From: Mucilaginibacter sp. OK283
GTDB lineage: Bacteria; Bacteroidota; Bacteroidia; Sphingobacteriales; Sphingobacteriaceae
Direction: 5' to 3'
Assembly (NCBI RefSeq): GCF_900110415.1
Contig: NZ_FODR01000003.1
Location: 124,001-188,000 of the forward strand
Length of the DNA stretch: 64,000 bases
Within the stretch, counting starts at the first letter, position 1. Each line of letters opens with the position of its first letter. Both the position numbers and the translations under genes were made by a program. Below are positions 1 to 9,800 of this stretch, one piece after another. Below the pieces are notes generated by a model. That model searched no databases and was not told the origin of the DNA. It saw only the letters and a program-made list of their open reading frames with translations.

Positions 1-732
1 GAAAAACAATACCAGATCAGCATCGATCCGCATAAGCTTAACTACTATAATATTCCCCTGTCGCAGGTACTTAAAGCGGTTAAAAGCAATAATAATGATG
101 TAGGCGGCCGCAAGTTTGAAATGAATGGCACCGGCTATATTGTACGCGGGCTGGGCTATATTAAATCATTGGCGGATGTGGAGAACATAGCCGTTGGCGT
201 TATTAAAACCATCCCTGTTAGGGTAAAAGATATTGCTACCGTACAAATGGGCGGCGACGAACGCCTGGGTATTTTTGATCAGGATGGCCAGGGCGAAGCC
301 GTTGGCGGAATTGTGGTGATGCGTTATGGCGAGAATGCCGATAAAGTGATCCACGCTGTTAAGGATAAAATGGCCGATATTCAGAAAGGCCTGCCACCGG
401 GCGTAAAATTTAAAATAGCCTATGACCGGAGCGAACTGATTGAAAGCGCCGTTAAGTCGGTAAAGCATACGCTGATTGAGGAAATGATTACGGTATCCAT
501 TATCGTTATCCTGTTCCTGTTTAGCTGGCGCAGCGCCTTAAGCATCATTATCCAGATCCCGATAACTATAGCGGCCAGCTTTATACTGCTCAACGCGTTT
601 GGGATATCTTCCAATATCATGTCGTTAACCGGTATTGCATTGGCTATCGGGGTTATTGTAGATAACGGTATCGTGATGGTCGAAAACTCGCACCGCAATT
701 TATCCATCGCACAACAAAAAGAGCAATCATGA
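1..732 (+). CDS. cusA: CusA-type heavy-metal RND efflux pump, N-terminal part (5' cut by window, 3' ended by frameshift)
   Basis: This is the middle of an inner-membrane proton-driven RND pump that expels monovalent heavy-metal ions through a tripartite CusABC-like complex. The frame is open from base 1, so the gene starts upstream. Visible are the porter-domain end and the first transmembrane block with GVIVDNGIVMVEN, the RND transmembrane segment 4 region. The frame hits TGA at 730-732 in an ATGA overlap, and the rest of the same pump continues in the -1 frame from 729. A CusA protein normally runs through this point without a break (about 1040 residues). The split is therefore a one-base-scale indel, a sequencing error, or less likely a translational shift near the A5 run at 716-720. 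Family assignment is secure; whether the pump works is not. Confidence 0.85.
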   Translation, partial: EKQYQISIDPHKLNYYNIPLSQVLKAVKSNNNDVGGRKFEMNGTGYIVRGLGYIKSLADVENIAVGVIKTIPVRVKDIATVQMGGDERLGIFDQDGQGEAVGGIVVMRYGENADKVIHAVKDKMADIQKGLPPGVKFKIAYDRSELIESAVKSVKHTLIEEMITVSIIVILFLFSWRSALSIIIQIPITIAASFILLNAFGISSNIMSLTGIALAIGVIVDNGIVMVENSHRNLSIAQQKEQS

Positions 733-2621
733 CCACAGCCGAAAGAATCAAGATCATAGAAGCATCCTGTAAACAGGTGGGGCGCGGCGTTTTTTTCTCT
801 ACCCTTATTATTGTAGCGTCGTTTTTGCCCGTATTTTTATTGGAAGGGCAGGAGGGGAAGCTATTTGGCCCGCTGGCCTGGACAAAAACCTTTATCCTGG
901 CCATTGATGCCATATTAGCCGTAACACTGGCCCCTGTACTCATCTCGTTTTTCCTGAAAGGGAAGTTAAGAACAGATGACCATAACCCGCTAAACCGTGG
1001 GTTAGAAAAAATATACCGGCCGATACTTAGCTGGTGCGTAACCTGGCGTAAAACCACCATTGGCATTAATGTTATTGCATTGCTGGTAAGTATCCCGCTT
1101 TTATTGAGTTTGGGCAGCGAATTTATGCCGCCGCTGGATGAAGGCACCATCCTGTTTATGCCGGTTACCCTGCCCGATATCTCCAATGCCGAAGCCAAGC
1201 AACTATTGCAGGTTCAGGATAGGATCATTAAAAGCATCCCCGAAGTAAAAAACGTGCTGGGCAAGGCCGGCCGGGCCAATACGGCTACGGATAATTCGCC
1301 CATTAGCATGGTTGAAACTATTATCCTGTTAAAACCATCAAGCGAATGGCGTAAGGGAATAAAAAAGGAAGATATCATTAACGAGCTGAATGCCAAACTG
1401 CAAATACCCGGCGTGGTAAACGGCTGGACACAGCCCATTATTAACCGTATTAATATGCTGTCTACAGGTATCCGTACCGATGTGGGCTTAAAAGTGTACG
1501 GGCAAAACCTTGATACCATTTATGCTTTATCCAACCAAATGAAGCAAGCTTTGCAGGGTATAAGCGGCGTAAAAGACCTTTACGTTGACCCGATAACCGG
1601 CGGCAAATACCTGGATATCCGGGTGAACAAAGATGCCATAGGCCGGTATGGATTAAGCGTTGATGATGTAAACGAAGTAGTAGAGAGCGCCCTGGGCGGC
1701 ATGAACCTTACCCCAACCATTGAAGGGCGCCGGCGCTTTAGTGTAAACCTTCGCCTGGCGCAGGATTATCGCAGTAATTTGGAGGATATTAAGCGCACAC
1801 TGGTACAAACACCGTCCTTTGGCCCGGTACCGCTATCGTCTGTGGCAGATATCAGCATCAGTGATGGCCCGGCCATGATCCAGTCAGAAAACGCACTGCT
1901 ACGCGGCACCGTCCTATTCAACGTGCGCGACCGCGACCTGGGCAGCACCGTTCAGGAAGCGCAGGCCCGGTTAAATGCCATGGTTAAACTATTGCCCAAA
2001 GGTTATTTTATTGAATGGAGCGGCCAGTATGAAAACCTGATCCGCGCCGAGCGTACTTTAAAATTGATACTCCCCGTTGTGCTCATTATCATATTTGCCT
2101 GCCTATATTTTGCATTTCATTCTATCCGCGAGGCTTTCTTTAGCCTCATCAGTATCCCCTTCGCTTTAATAGGCGGGGCGTATATGGTGTATTTCTTCGG
2201 GGTGCATTTATCGGTAGCGGTGGCTGTCGGCTTTATCGCCTTGTTTGGTATCGCTGTAGAAACCGGAATTGTAATGGTGATATATCTCAATGATGCCATG
2301 CAGCAGCTGGTTGCTTTAAAAGGGAACTCAAAAGAAAACATCAGCAGAAACGATCTGCGCGAATACGTAATGAACGGCGCTGTAAAACGGCTGCGGCCAA
2401 AGCTCATGACGGTTTGCGTTGCCTTATTTGGCCTGGTGCCCGTGTTGTGGGCAACCGGCACCGGCAGCGATGTAATGCTGCCCATTGTACTGCCGATGAT
2501 AGGCGGTGTATTAACATCTTCCACCCATATTTTACTGGTTACACCCCTCATTTTTTTGATGGTGAAAGAGTACGAGCTAAAAAAATATGGCAAGCTGGAA
2601 GTATTGGCTGTAAAGGAATAA
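729..2621 (+). CDS. cusA: CusA-type heavy-metal RND efflux pump, C-terminal part (frameshifted continuation)
   Basis: This part has 630 residues and begins with TTAERIKIIEASCKQVGRG, which in intact CusA proteins follows directly on the segment encoded up to 732. It contains the EGQEGKLFGPLAWTKTF signature of heavy-metal RND pumps, the second periplasmic porter/docking region (about residues 130-420) and the last six membrane segments (about 430-610), including GIAVETGIVMVIYLNDA. The ATG at 729 is probably not a natural start, because it falls inside transmembrane block 1. The TolC-like gene follows after 4 bases, so one transcript is likely. If the frameshift is real the pump is broken while its partner genes remain intact. 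Confidence 0.85.
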   Translation: MTTAERIKIIEASCKQVGRGVFFSTLIIVASFLPVFLLEGQEGKLFGPLAWTKTFILAIDAILAVTLAPVLISFFLKGKLRTDDHNPLNRGLEKIYRPILSWCVTWRKTTIGINVIALLVSIPLLLSLGSEFMPPLDEGTILFMPVTLPDISNAEAKQLLQVQDRIIKSIPEVKNVLGKAGRANTATDNSPISMVETIILLKPSSEWRKGIKKEDIINELNAKLQIPGVVNGWTQPIINRINMLSTGIRTDVGLKVYGQNLDTIYALSNQMKQALQGISGVKDLYVDPITGGKYLDIRVNKDAIGRYGLSVDDVNEVVESALGGMNLTPTIEGRRRFSVNLRLAQDYRSNLEDIKRTLVQTPSFGPVPLSSVADISISDGPAMIQSENALLRGTVLFNVRDRDLGSTVQEAQARLNAMVKLLPKGYFIEWSGQYENLIRAERTLKLILPVVLIIIFACLYFAFHSIREAFFSLISIPFALIGGAYMVYFFGVHLSVAVAVGFIALFGIAVETGIVMVIYLNDAMQQLVALKGNSKENISRNDLREYVMNGAVKRLRPKLMTVCVALFGLVPVLWATGTGSDVMLPIVLPMIGGVLTSSTHILLVTPLIFLMVKEYELKKYGKLEVLAVKE

Positions 2622-2625
2622 AACC

Positions 2626-3861
2626 ATGAAAACTAAGCATCAAATTATATATACACTGCTCATCTGCCTAACCGGCGTAACCGCGCAGGCACAGAAGCGT
2701 TTGCCGCTGGATAGCGTTTTGGCTAAAATAAATGCCAACCCGGCCTTGCTGGCATATGATGCCACGATAAGCGCACAGGATGCTTACGCCACCGGTATCA
2801 ACAACCTGGATGCGCCAAAAATCAGCGCCGGGCAATACCAAACACCATACCGGCTAAACCCAAACGGAGGGGCTCTGATGATACAGGCCGAGCAAATGTT
2901 CACCAACCCCGCCAGGCTGAAAGCAAAAGAGGCTTATATGCAGGGAATGTCTAAAGTAACCGCAGCCGATAAAGGCTATATGAAAAACCAGCTCATGGCG
3001 CAGGCCCGGCAATATTATTATGAGCGGGTCGTGCTCGAAAGAAAACTGGCCTTGCTGCAAAATACCGAGGGGCTGCTGCAATACACGCTAAAGGATGCCA
3101 ATATCCGGCTTACTTATGGTAAAGAAAAGCTGCCCAATATTTACAAAGCCAAAGCCGAACTGTTTGAGCTGGATAATACCCGCGAACAACTGAACAACGA
3201 CATAAAGCAACGAAACATTATGCTGAACACGCTGATGAACCGGGACCGCCAAACCGCTTTTACCGTAGATACAAATGTTATTTACCGGGATTACGAAACG
3301 GCTATAGTTGATACGGCTGCACTGGCCGCGCAGCGCAGCGATATAAAAGGAATTAGCCGCAGTATCGAGCTGCAGCAATTGAACGCCATGGTAGAATACA
3401 GCAAGCGTAGACCCGATTTTGGCATCCAGGCGGCACATATGCAAAGCTATGGCGGGTATGCCAACCAATACGTTTTGATGGCTTCTGTTACCATACCTAT
3501 CGTTCCATGGGCGTCTAAGGAGTATAAAGCCAACCTGAAGGGAATTCGTTATGAGGTGGCAGCATTGCAGCAAAAAAAAGCCGACCTGCTTAACCAGGCC
3601 CAGGGGCAGTTAGCCGGTTTAAGAGCCGACATCGGCAGCAAAAAAAGACAGCTTAACAACTATAACCAGCATATTATCCCCGCGCTGCAAAGCGCTTATA
3701 AAACCGCTTTGCAGGCGTACGACCAAAATACCGGCGACCTGCCCACCGTACTGGATGGCATAAAAAGCCTACAAACAGCCCGCATGGCCGCCCTCGACCG
3801 GTTACAGGAACTTTTAACATTACAGGTAGCTTATGAAAGGGAGTATGAAAGCACTAAATAA
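2626..3861 (+). CDS. TolC-family outer-membrane efflux channel (CusC-like)
   Basis: A protein of 411 residues with a cleavable signal peptide (about residues 1-22, ending TAQAQ) and the long helical OEP/TolC layout. It would form the trimeric outer-membrane duct of the metal-efflux complex whose pump and adaptors flank it. The helix-rich regions near residues 90-190 and 290-400, with many Gln, Lys and Leu, fit the periplasmic coiled-coil barrel. There is no lipobox, unlike enterobacterial CusC. It lies 4 bases after the pump gene and its 3' end overlaps the first adaptor gene by 29 bases, so translation is probably coupled. The family is clear; metal specificity is inferred only from neighbours. 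Confidence 0.85.
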   Translation: MKTKHQIIYTLLICLTGVTAQAQKRLPLDSVLAKINANPALLAYDATISAQDAYATGINNLDAPKISAGQYQTPYRLNPNGGALMIQAEQMFTNPARLKAKEAYMQGMSKVTAADKGYMKNQLMAQARQYYYERVVLERKLALLQNTEGLLQYTLKDANIRLTYGKEKLPNIYKAKAELFELDNTREQLNNDIKQRNIMLNTLMNRDRQTAFTVDTNVIYRDYETAIVDTAALAAQRSDIKGISRSIELQQLNAMVEYSKRRPDFGIQAAHMQSYGGYANQYVLMASVTIPIVPWASKEYKANLKGIRYEVAALQQKKADLLNQAQGQLAGLRADIGSKKRQLNNYNQHIIPALQSAYKTALQAYDQNTGDLPTVLDGIKSLQTARMAALDRLQELLTLQVAYEREYESTK

Positions 3862-5110
3862 AATGTTTGCAGTATCGTTGGTGATTGTATATCCCCTGTT
3901 AAGCGCTTGCAACAATCCGAAGCCTGTCCCGGCAGCAATAACTCAGGCTAAAGGCGATGTAAAATATACCTGCCCCATGCACCCCCAAATTATAGAGGAC
4001 CATCCCGGCAGTTGCCCCATTTGCGGCATGACCCTGGTGAAAAAAAACGGCCAGGCCAGCAAGGGGGCGGGTATCACCCTGGGCACGGTTTTGCAGCCGG
4101 TTAATAGCAGCGTTGTTTCTTGGGTAACTGCTATTACGCCTGTTCAAAAATCTGTTGATACTGAAATTTATGGTGATGGCTATCTTGATTTTGATACCCG
4201 CACGTTCAATAATATCGCATCGCGGTTTTCGGGACGGATTGAAAAACTGTATATCAAATACGCTTTCCAGGAGATACATGCCGGGGAGCGCATTTTTGAT
4301 ATTTACAGCCCCGATATGGTTACAGCCCAGCAAGACCTGGTATACCTTACCCGCAACCCGGCGCCCGAATCCGAACTGCTCAACGCCGCCCGCCAAAAGC
4401 TCTTGCTGTTGGGCATGACCATGGCGCAGGTAAGCCAGGTAGCTAAAACCGGTAAGGCTTTCTACAGCCTGCCAGTGTACAGTCCTTATAACGGCCACGT
4501 ACATGATACGCAGCACAGCCAGATGGCAGGAGCACCCGCTACTGAAACGCCCATTGATTTTGCGGCTAACCAGCCCTTATCTATCAAAGAGGGCATGTAT
4601 GTGACCAAAGGCCAAACCTTGTTTAATGTTGTTAACCCGCACAGCCTGTGGGCTATAGTTAAAATAGACAGGTCATCAGTTTCGGCTTTAAAATTAAACC
4701 AGCCTGTTGAATTGCAGTTGCCTGATATACCCGGAAAAAACATTAACGGTAAAGTGAATTTTATAGAGCCAACCCTGCAGCAGGGCGATAAAACCACCAG
4801 CATCCGGGTTTATGTGGATAATATGGATCATAGCCTTAAAGTAAATAGCCTGGTAAAAGCAAAAATACAAACAGGCCGGGCCGAGGGTTTATGGGTACCC
4901 AGGGAGGCCGTTGTTAACCTGGGGCAAACCCAGGTGGTATGGCTAAAAAAGGGCGCGGCTTACCAGGCCCGCCAAGTGAGTACAGGCACAATAAATGGCA
5001 ATTATATCCGGGTTACAAAAGGCCTGGCCCTTACCGATAGCCTGGCCTCCAACGCGCAATATTTAACCGATAGCGAAAGCTTTATTAAAATACAAGGCCA
5101 TGAACAGTAA
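3833..5110 (+). CDS. cusB: RND periplasmic adaptor lipoprotein with heavy-metal-binding head (CusB-like, copy 1)
   Basis: This is a membrane-fusion protein of 425 residues linking the CusA pump to the TolC channel. The N-terminus is a lipoprotein signal with lipobox LLSAC. Next comes a small metal-binding domain with YTCPMHPQI and CPICGMTLV (about residues 44-65), whose Cys, Met and His residues suit Cu/Ag binding. The usual barrel-sandwich, alpha-hairpin and beta-barrel adaptor domains follow. An internal ATG at 3845 gives an equally good signal peptide, so the start is uncertain by four codons. It overlaps the TolC gene upstream and the second adaptor gene downstream (11 bases). Two successive adaptors are unusual for a simple Cus operon. 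Confidence 0.85.
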   Translation: MKGSMKALNKMFAVSLVIVYPLLSACNNPKPVPAAITQAKGDVKYTCPMHPQIIEDHPGSCPICGMTLVKKNGQASKGAGITLGTVLQPVNSSVVSWVTAITPVQKSVDTEIYGDGYLDFDTRTFNNIASRFSGRIEKLYIKYAFQEIHAGERIFDIYSPDMVTAQQDLVYLTRNPAPESELLNAARQKLLLLGMTMAQVSQVAKTGKAFYSLPVYSPYNGHVHDTQHSQMAGAPATETPIDFAANQPLSIKEGMYVTKGQTLFNVVNPHSLWAIVKIDRSSVSALKLNQPVELQLPDIPGKNINGKVNFIEPTLQQGDKTTSIRVYVDNMDHSLKVNSLVKAKIQTGRAEGLWVPREAVVNLGQTQVVWLKKGAAYQARQVSTGTINGNYIRVTKGLALTDSLASNAQYLTDSESFIKIQGHEQ

Positions 5111-6305
5111 CCAGTTTTTAAAATATTCATTTTTGATGCTGCTGGTGCTTAGCCTGTTTGCCGCCTGTAAGCAAAAGCCACCGATACAGGTTGCCAAAAC
5201 AGCGGTACGGCCCAATGCTTACTACACCTGTTCTATGCATCCGCAGGTGCATGAGGAGCATCCCGGTAATTGCCCCATTTGCGGCATGAAGCTGATTAAG
5301 GTTGAGCTTACCGCCGCCGCCAATGCCGCTCATGTAAGCATCAGTCTAACCGCCACGCAACAGCAGTTAGCCGCCATACAAACAGATACCATCGGCACAA
5401 AAAACACCGCCGCCCAAAAAATGCTGACAGGTACGGTAACTACCGACGAAACCGCCGCCCAGGAACTTAGCGCCAGGACAGCTGGCCGGGTGCAGCAACT
5501 TTTTATACGCGCCATTGGCGACCAGGTAACCACAGGCCAGCCGGTTTATTCCCTTTATAGCGAGGATTTGCAGGAGGCCGAAAAAGAATACCTGCTGGCC
5601 CGACAGCAACAAAAACTGCTGCACAACCCCGATGTTGACTACAAACAACTGATTGCCTCGGCCGAAAGCAGACTGCGGTTGTGGGGATTGTCGCAAGCAC
5701 AGATCAACAACCTTGCAGCTTCGGGCAAAGCTGCGGCCACAACAACTATACTGAGCAACGTAAGCGGAACGGTAAGCGAGATAGGGGTACACGAAGGCGA
5801 CTATGTTACCGAAGGCATGACCATTTTAAAAACCCAGTCGCTGAATAATTTATGGGTGGAGGCACAGTTGTATGCCGGTGAAGGCGGCAGCTATAAAGTA
5901 AACGACCAGGTAACCCTATCGTTCCCCGACCTGGATGGGCAAACCATCGATGGCAAGATAGCATTTATCAACCCCGAAATATCGGATGCCTCCAAAGTAA
6001 ACCTGCTACGCATCAGCGTGCCAAATCCCCAAGGCTTATTAAGGCCGGGCATGCTGGCTTACGTAAGCGCGGCTACAGGCAACCATCAATCGCTGGCCGT
6101 ACCCGCATCAGCCGTTTTAACCGATGGCAAGGGCAGCAAGGTATGGGTAAAAAACACCGATGGCAGTTTTTCGCCCAGGAAGGTTAACGTAGGCCCCGGC
6201 AACTGGCAATACATACCTATACTTTCCGGCCTGAATAATGGCGACGTGGTAGTAACAAACGGTGCTTATTTATTGAACAGTGAAGCGGTGTTTAAAAATC
6301 CTTAA
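5100..6305 (+). CDS. cusB: RND periplasmic adaptor lipoprotein with heavy-metal-binding head (CusB-like, copy 2)
   Basis: A second adaptor of 401 residues with lipobox LFAAC and its own metal-binding head, YTCSMHPQV followed by CPICGMKLI (about residues 43-65). The hairpin region near residues 130-220 is rich in Ala, Gln and Glu, and the beta-barrel part carries GTVSEIGVHEGDYV. It resembles the preceding gene in architecture but diverges strongly in sequence, so this is not a recent duplication. It is the last gene of the operon; a strong hairpin follows within 25 bases. The two adaptors may form a mixed hexamer on the pump or serve different pumps; the sequence cannot say which. Confidence 0.85.
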   Translation: MNSNQFLKYSFLMLLVLSLFAACKQKPPIQVAKTAVRPNAYYTCSMHPQVHEEHPGNCPICGMKLIKVELTAAANAAHVSISLTATQQQLAAIQTDTIGTKNTAAQKMLTGTVTTDETAAQELSARTAGRVQQLFIRAIGDQVTTGQPVYSLYSEDLQEAEKEYLLARQQQKLLHNPDVDYKQLIASAESRLRLWGLSQAQINNLAASGKAAATTTILSNVSGTVSEIGVHEGDYVTEGMTILKTQSLNNLWVEAQLYAGEGGSYKVNDQVTLSFPDLDGQTIDGKIAFINPEISDASKVNLLRISVPNPQGLLRPGMLAYVSAATGNHQSLAVPASAVLTDGKGSKVWVKNTDGSFSPRKVNVGPGNWQYIPILSGLNNGDVVVTNGAYLLNSEAVFKNP

Positions 6306-6326
6306 CGCAAGCTGGGGATATACAAA

Positions 6327-6358
6327 AACACCCGGATGAAATTAAACATCCGGGTGTT
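6327..6358 (+). terminator. Terminator after the metal-efflux operon
   Basis: A perfect 12-base-pair stem (AACACCCGGATG, 6327-6338, with its complement at 6347-6358) around an 8-base A+T loop, 21 bases after the last adaptor gene. The U-tract on the plus side is weak. On the minus side the stem is followed by five T, so it may also stop transcripts coming from the RHS operon. Confidence 0.7.
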
Positions 6359-6451
6359 GCATATTTATTGCTTAGCATGAAGGTTACCTAAACGCGGGCC
6401 ACAAGGCTGGAGCCTTGCGGCAGCGACAAAACGCTTGCGGTAGCGGGGGGG

Positions 6452-6877
6452 TCATTTCGTCCTGCGGTTTTGCCTATATATAAAGTCTATTGCCTGAAAT
6501 AGCCCTTGGTATGGTTTACCTTTTTCAATAGTTATGATATGATTTCCCCCAGTTTTATCAATTAATTTTAGCTTAGTAAAATCGGAAACAGATCTAACAC
6601 CAGCCTTAAATTCCTCTTGAAAAGCAGGATCAACAGTGCGTATATCGCTATAACTAAAAAACAACTCCATGCCTTTGTCCATAATTAATAAGCGCTCCGT
6701 TGTTATCATTACCCAATTATCAAGGTCTTTGTAACATATGATTAACCCATGTTCCTCTTGCTTAAGAAATCCCAGTGCATAGCTAAATTTATGTGAGTTT
6801 TCTTCATTAATAATTTTAGTTGCCATCCCCTCGGCACCCTCCCGATTAAATACGGATAAAACTTTAGATATACTCAT
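6452..6877 (-). CDS. PH-like small protein, candidate immunity protein of the RHS toxin
   Basis: A cytosolic-looking protein of 141 residues with no signal peptide or membrane segment. Residues about 50-135 have the pattern of bacterial PH-like domains: MITTERLLIMDKG, then FFSYSDIRTVDP, then a strand carrying a Gly-Gly turn (TGGNHIITI), closed by a helix. The gene starts 13 bases after the stop of the RHS protein on the same strand, the usual place for the immunity gene of a polymorphic toxin. It is visibly richer in A+T than the efflux genes beside it, as toxin-immunity tips often are. The fold is a pattern match and the immunity role is inferred from position only. Confidence 0.6.
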   Translation of the reverse strand: MSISKVLSVFNREGAEGMATKIINEENSHKFSYALGFLKQEEHGLIICYKDLDNWVMITTERLLIMDKGMELFFSYSDIRTVDPAFQEEFKAGVRSVSDFTKLKLIDKTGGNHIITIEKGKPYQGLFQAIDFIYRQNRRTK

Positions 6878-6890
6878 TTCTTTAAATTAT

Positions 6891-9800
6891 TTAAGGAACT
6901 AAGACTTTAGTGATGTAAACAGCTTGTCCGGAGTTTACAAGTGTATAACCCAATCTTGCTGCGCGTACAGGATCTTGAAACAAGCTCTTTAATACTGCGC
7001 CACCATAAATTGAAATTTTTTTTGCACCAGCGTCGACAGCTTCGGCTTCAAGATGTTGTATCAGACCTTTGAAAGCAGCCAATGACTCGACGCCATCCAA
7101 CTTTTTAATATAAAAAATATTCCTATTAAAAGTATCGCCAACCACGCCCTTTGTCCCAAAAACAGTATACTGTCCCACTGCTTCACCAAAACTATTGGGG
7201 CCAACTTGTCCTGCATCGATTATAGATTGATCCATACCCACCAGGCTTGTATTGGTATTTATAGGAACTGATCCGGCTCCACCATCGGTTTCTGGTACAT
7301 TCATCTCATTTACCCAGCCTTGTCCTGCTGATATTACTTGCTGTGATCCCTTTGAAAATAATGCTGTCAAGCCTAACTGAACAGATTTTCCGAGTGCTCC
7401 TGTGACACCTCCTAATGCCGCGCCTGATACCGCTGTCTGAATAGGATCATATGAATCATGAAAATATACTGAATTGCCAATGCCTTGTACAGTATTACCA
7501 ACAGCTCCTGAAGCTGCCCCGGCTGCAAACGCATTTCCAATTGCGGCGGCCCCGGTAAGCCCTCCTTCGGCAAAAAGACTTGATCCCCCTGTTGCAGCGG
7601 CTACCCCACCAGCAACGGCTCCTATGCCGGCTGCTGCAAAAAAGTCGGTAGGGCTTTTGATTTTCCCCTGAACCGCATGTATTCCCACATTAACTACCGC
7701 TCCAATTGCTGCACCTATTATAATATGCCAAAATCTTCCGTCCGGATCAATGTGACTTATTGGGTTATTACCCATAGCAATGTAAGGTGATTGATCTATC
7801 GATTGGTTAGCCGGATCGGGGGCATTCCACCTGCCTGTTTGGGGATCGTAGTTGCGAGCTCCAAAATCGTACATCCCTGTACCGTCCTGTAATTCCTTGC
7901 TATTAAACAAATAGTTATCCTTTGTGCCACTTACGTATCCAAACAGTGTAGTTGCATCGTCCGATTGAAATTCAAGTCCATAAGGATAATAATTGGTTAA
8001 TTGCACAACATCGGCAGTGGTTTCGCCAGGATAAATTGGTTGTATTATCCCGCGGGTATTACCCACCTGGTCCTGAATGAAATACTGGTATATATAATTG
8101 CTTCCACCGGCATTTTTCCTGGCAATGCCTTCGTCTGTTTTTATAAATGCTATCTGCCCTTGTTCATATTGTAGCCCGCTTATGTAATCTGTTGTATAAA
8201 CAGATCCTCCCACGGTAAATACTTTCTTAATTTTGCCGCCGCTACCATCGTAATCATACACTAAAGTTTTTCCGTCACTCCAGGTAACAGTCACGGGCAA
8301 ATTAAAGTTATTGTAAGTTATTGAAGTAATGCCCTTGTTTAAATCCTTGATTAAATTTCCATTGGTATCGTAAACATATTCATTAGGCTGCTTACTTACC
8401 GTTCCTCCGCCGTTGTCACTAAATCCATAGGTATTATTGCTCGCGTCATCAATCTGGGTTACCTGATTGCCATTATATTGATAGCCCAAATTGTCAACAA
8501 GGGTTCTGCCTGTACTCAATTTGGCCCACCTGTTTATAGATAAGATATTACCCATCTTATCATATGAAAGGTACTCCGAAAAATTTTCGTCTTTTGTTGT
8601 ACCTGTTGATGATGCTGCCTGGGTAAGTCTGTCCATCTTATCATACGTAAAATCGTATTTAAGCGTTGGCGGGGTTACCGAACTGCTTGCCGGTTTCGCA
8701 GAAAGCCACTGCACAGATCCTATGTTGCCGTTATAGGCGGGTAAATCGGCCTGTTCATATTTAAATCCCATACCGAATTTGTCGGCATCGCTGGTGTTAC
8801 TGTCGTCTGGGTTTGTACTGGTATTTGCATTTAACGATACATCGTTTATAGATGTAAGCCAGCCGCGGATATTGTACCGATAATCTACACTCTGAATAAA
8901 CCTGGTGTTCCCGCTTTTTTGATGTAGTTTTTTATCAATTACCTGCCCCAGATCGTTATAAGTAAACTGGCTCAAAATCACTTCGGGATCGCTGCCTATC
9001 TGTTCATACCGTGTTGTTAGCCTTCCATGATGATCATAAGCGTAACGATTAGTTATATTGATAGAGCCTGCAGTTGAAGAATGCTGATGAACACTTTTAA
9101 CAACCATTCCGTTAAAGTTGTATTCATTATTATAAATGTCTTTTCCGGATAAGTGATTGGTACTCTGAATCTGGATGGCTCTTCCTTTTAGGTCATAGTA
9201 GTTGACCATCCAAAACGCTAACGCATTATTGGACATTTGTTTGTTCTTCGTAACCGTTGGCAATCCCGCTGTCTGGCTGCTATTTCCATTGGGATTCCCT
9301 GTATAAGCCTGGTAAGCCATGTCTGTTGGCAGCCCGGGTATGTTATAATCATCAAAATAATTGATTGTATAAATATCAGATATATCTTGTGGCCACGCCG
9401 CCGATGTATAGCCGTTACCTGTTGCGATCCGGGTTTCGTAAACTGTTGTTTGCAGATCTAAAACATTCTTTTGCAGGTCATCTCTTGATAATGTACTATT
9501 CCATACGCCCGTAATAATCGTTCTGCCTATGCCATCGTATTTTTTTACCGACCATTCGTTTCTCGCACGCTGGTTTCCATCTTGAGAAGCAACAATCTGG
9601 TTTAAATTATTATATACAAAGTATTCCCAGTCTTTACCCGGTATCCTTTTTCCGGTAAAACGTTGCTTTTCATCATACTGGTACTGGTAACAAACCGAAT
9701 TTAAAACGGTTGCAGAAATATTTACTCCGTTGGATGCAGATAACTGATCGGGGTTTGAAGCCTGCGGCAATACATAACACAATTTCCCAATATCATCATA

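Noticed and set aside
700-740. Programmed -1 ribosomal frameshift in the CusA gene
   Set aside because: The A5 run does not form a standard X-XXY-YYZ slippery heptamer in the reading frame and I see no pseudoknot; an indel is simpler.
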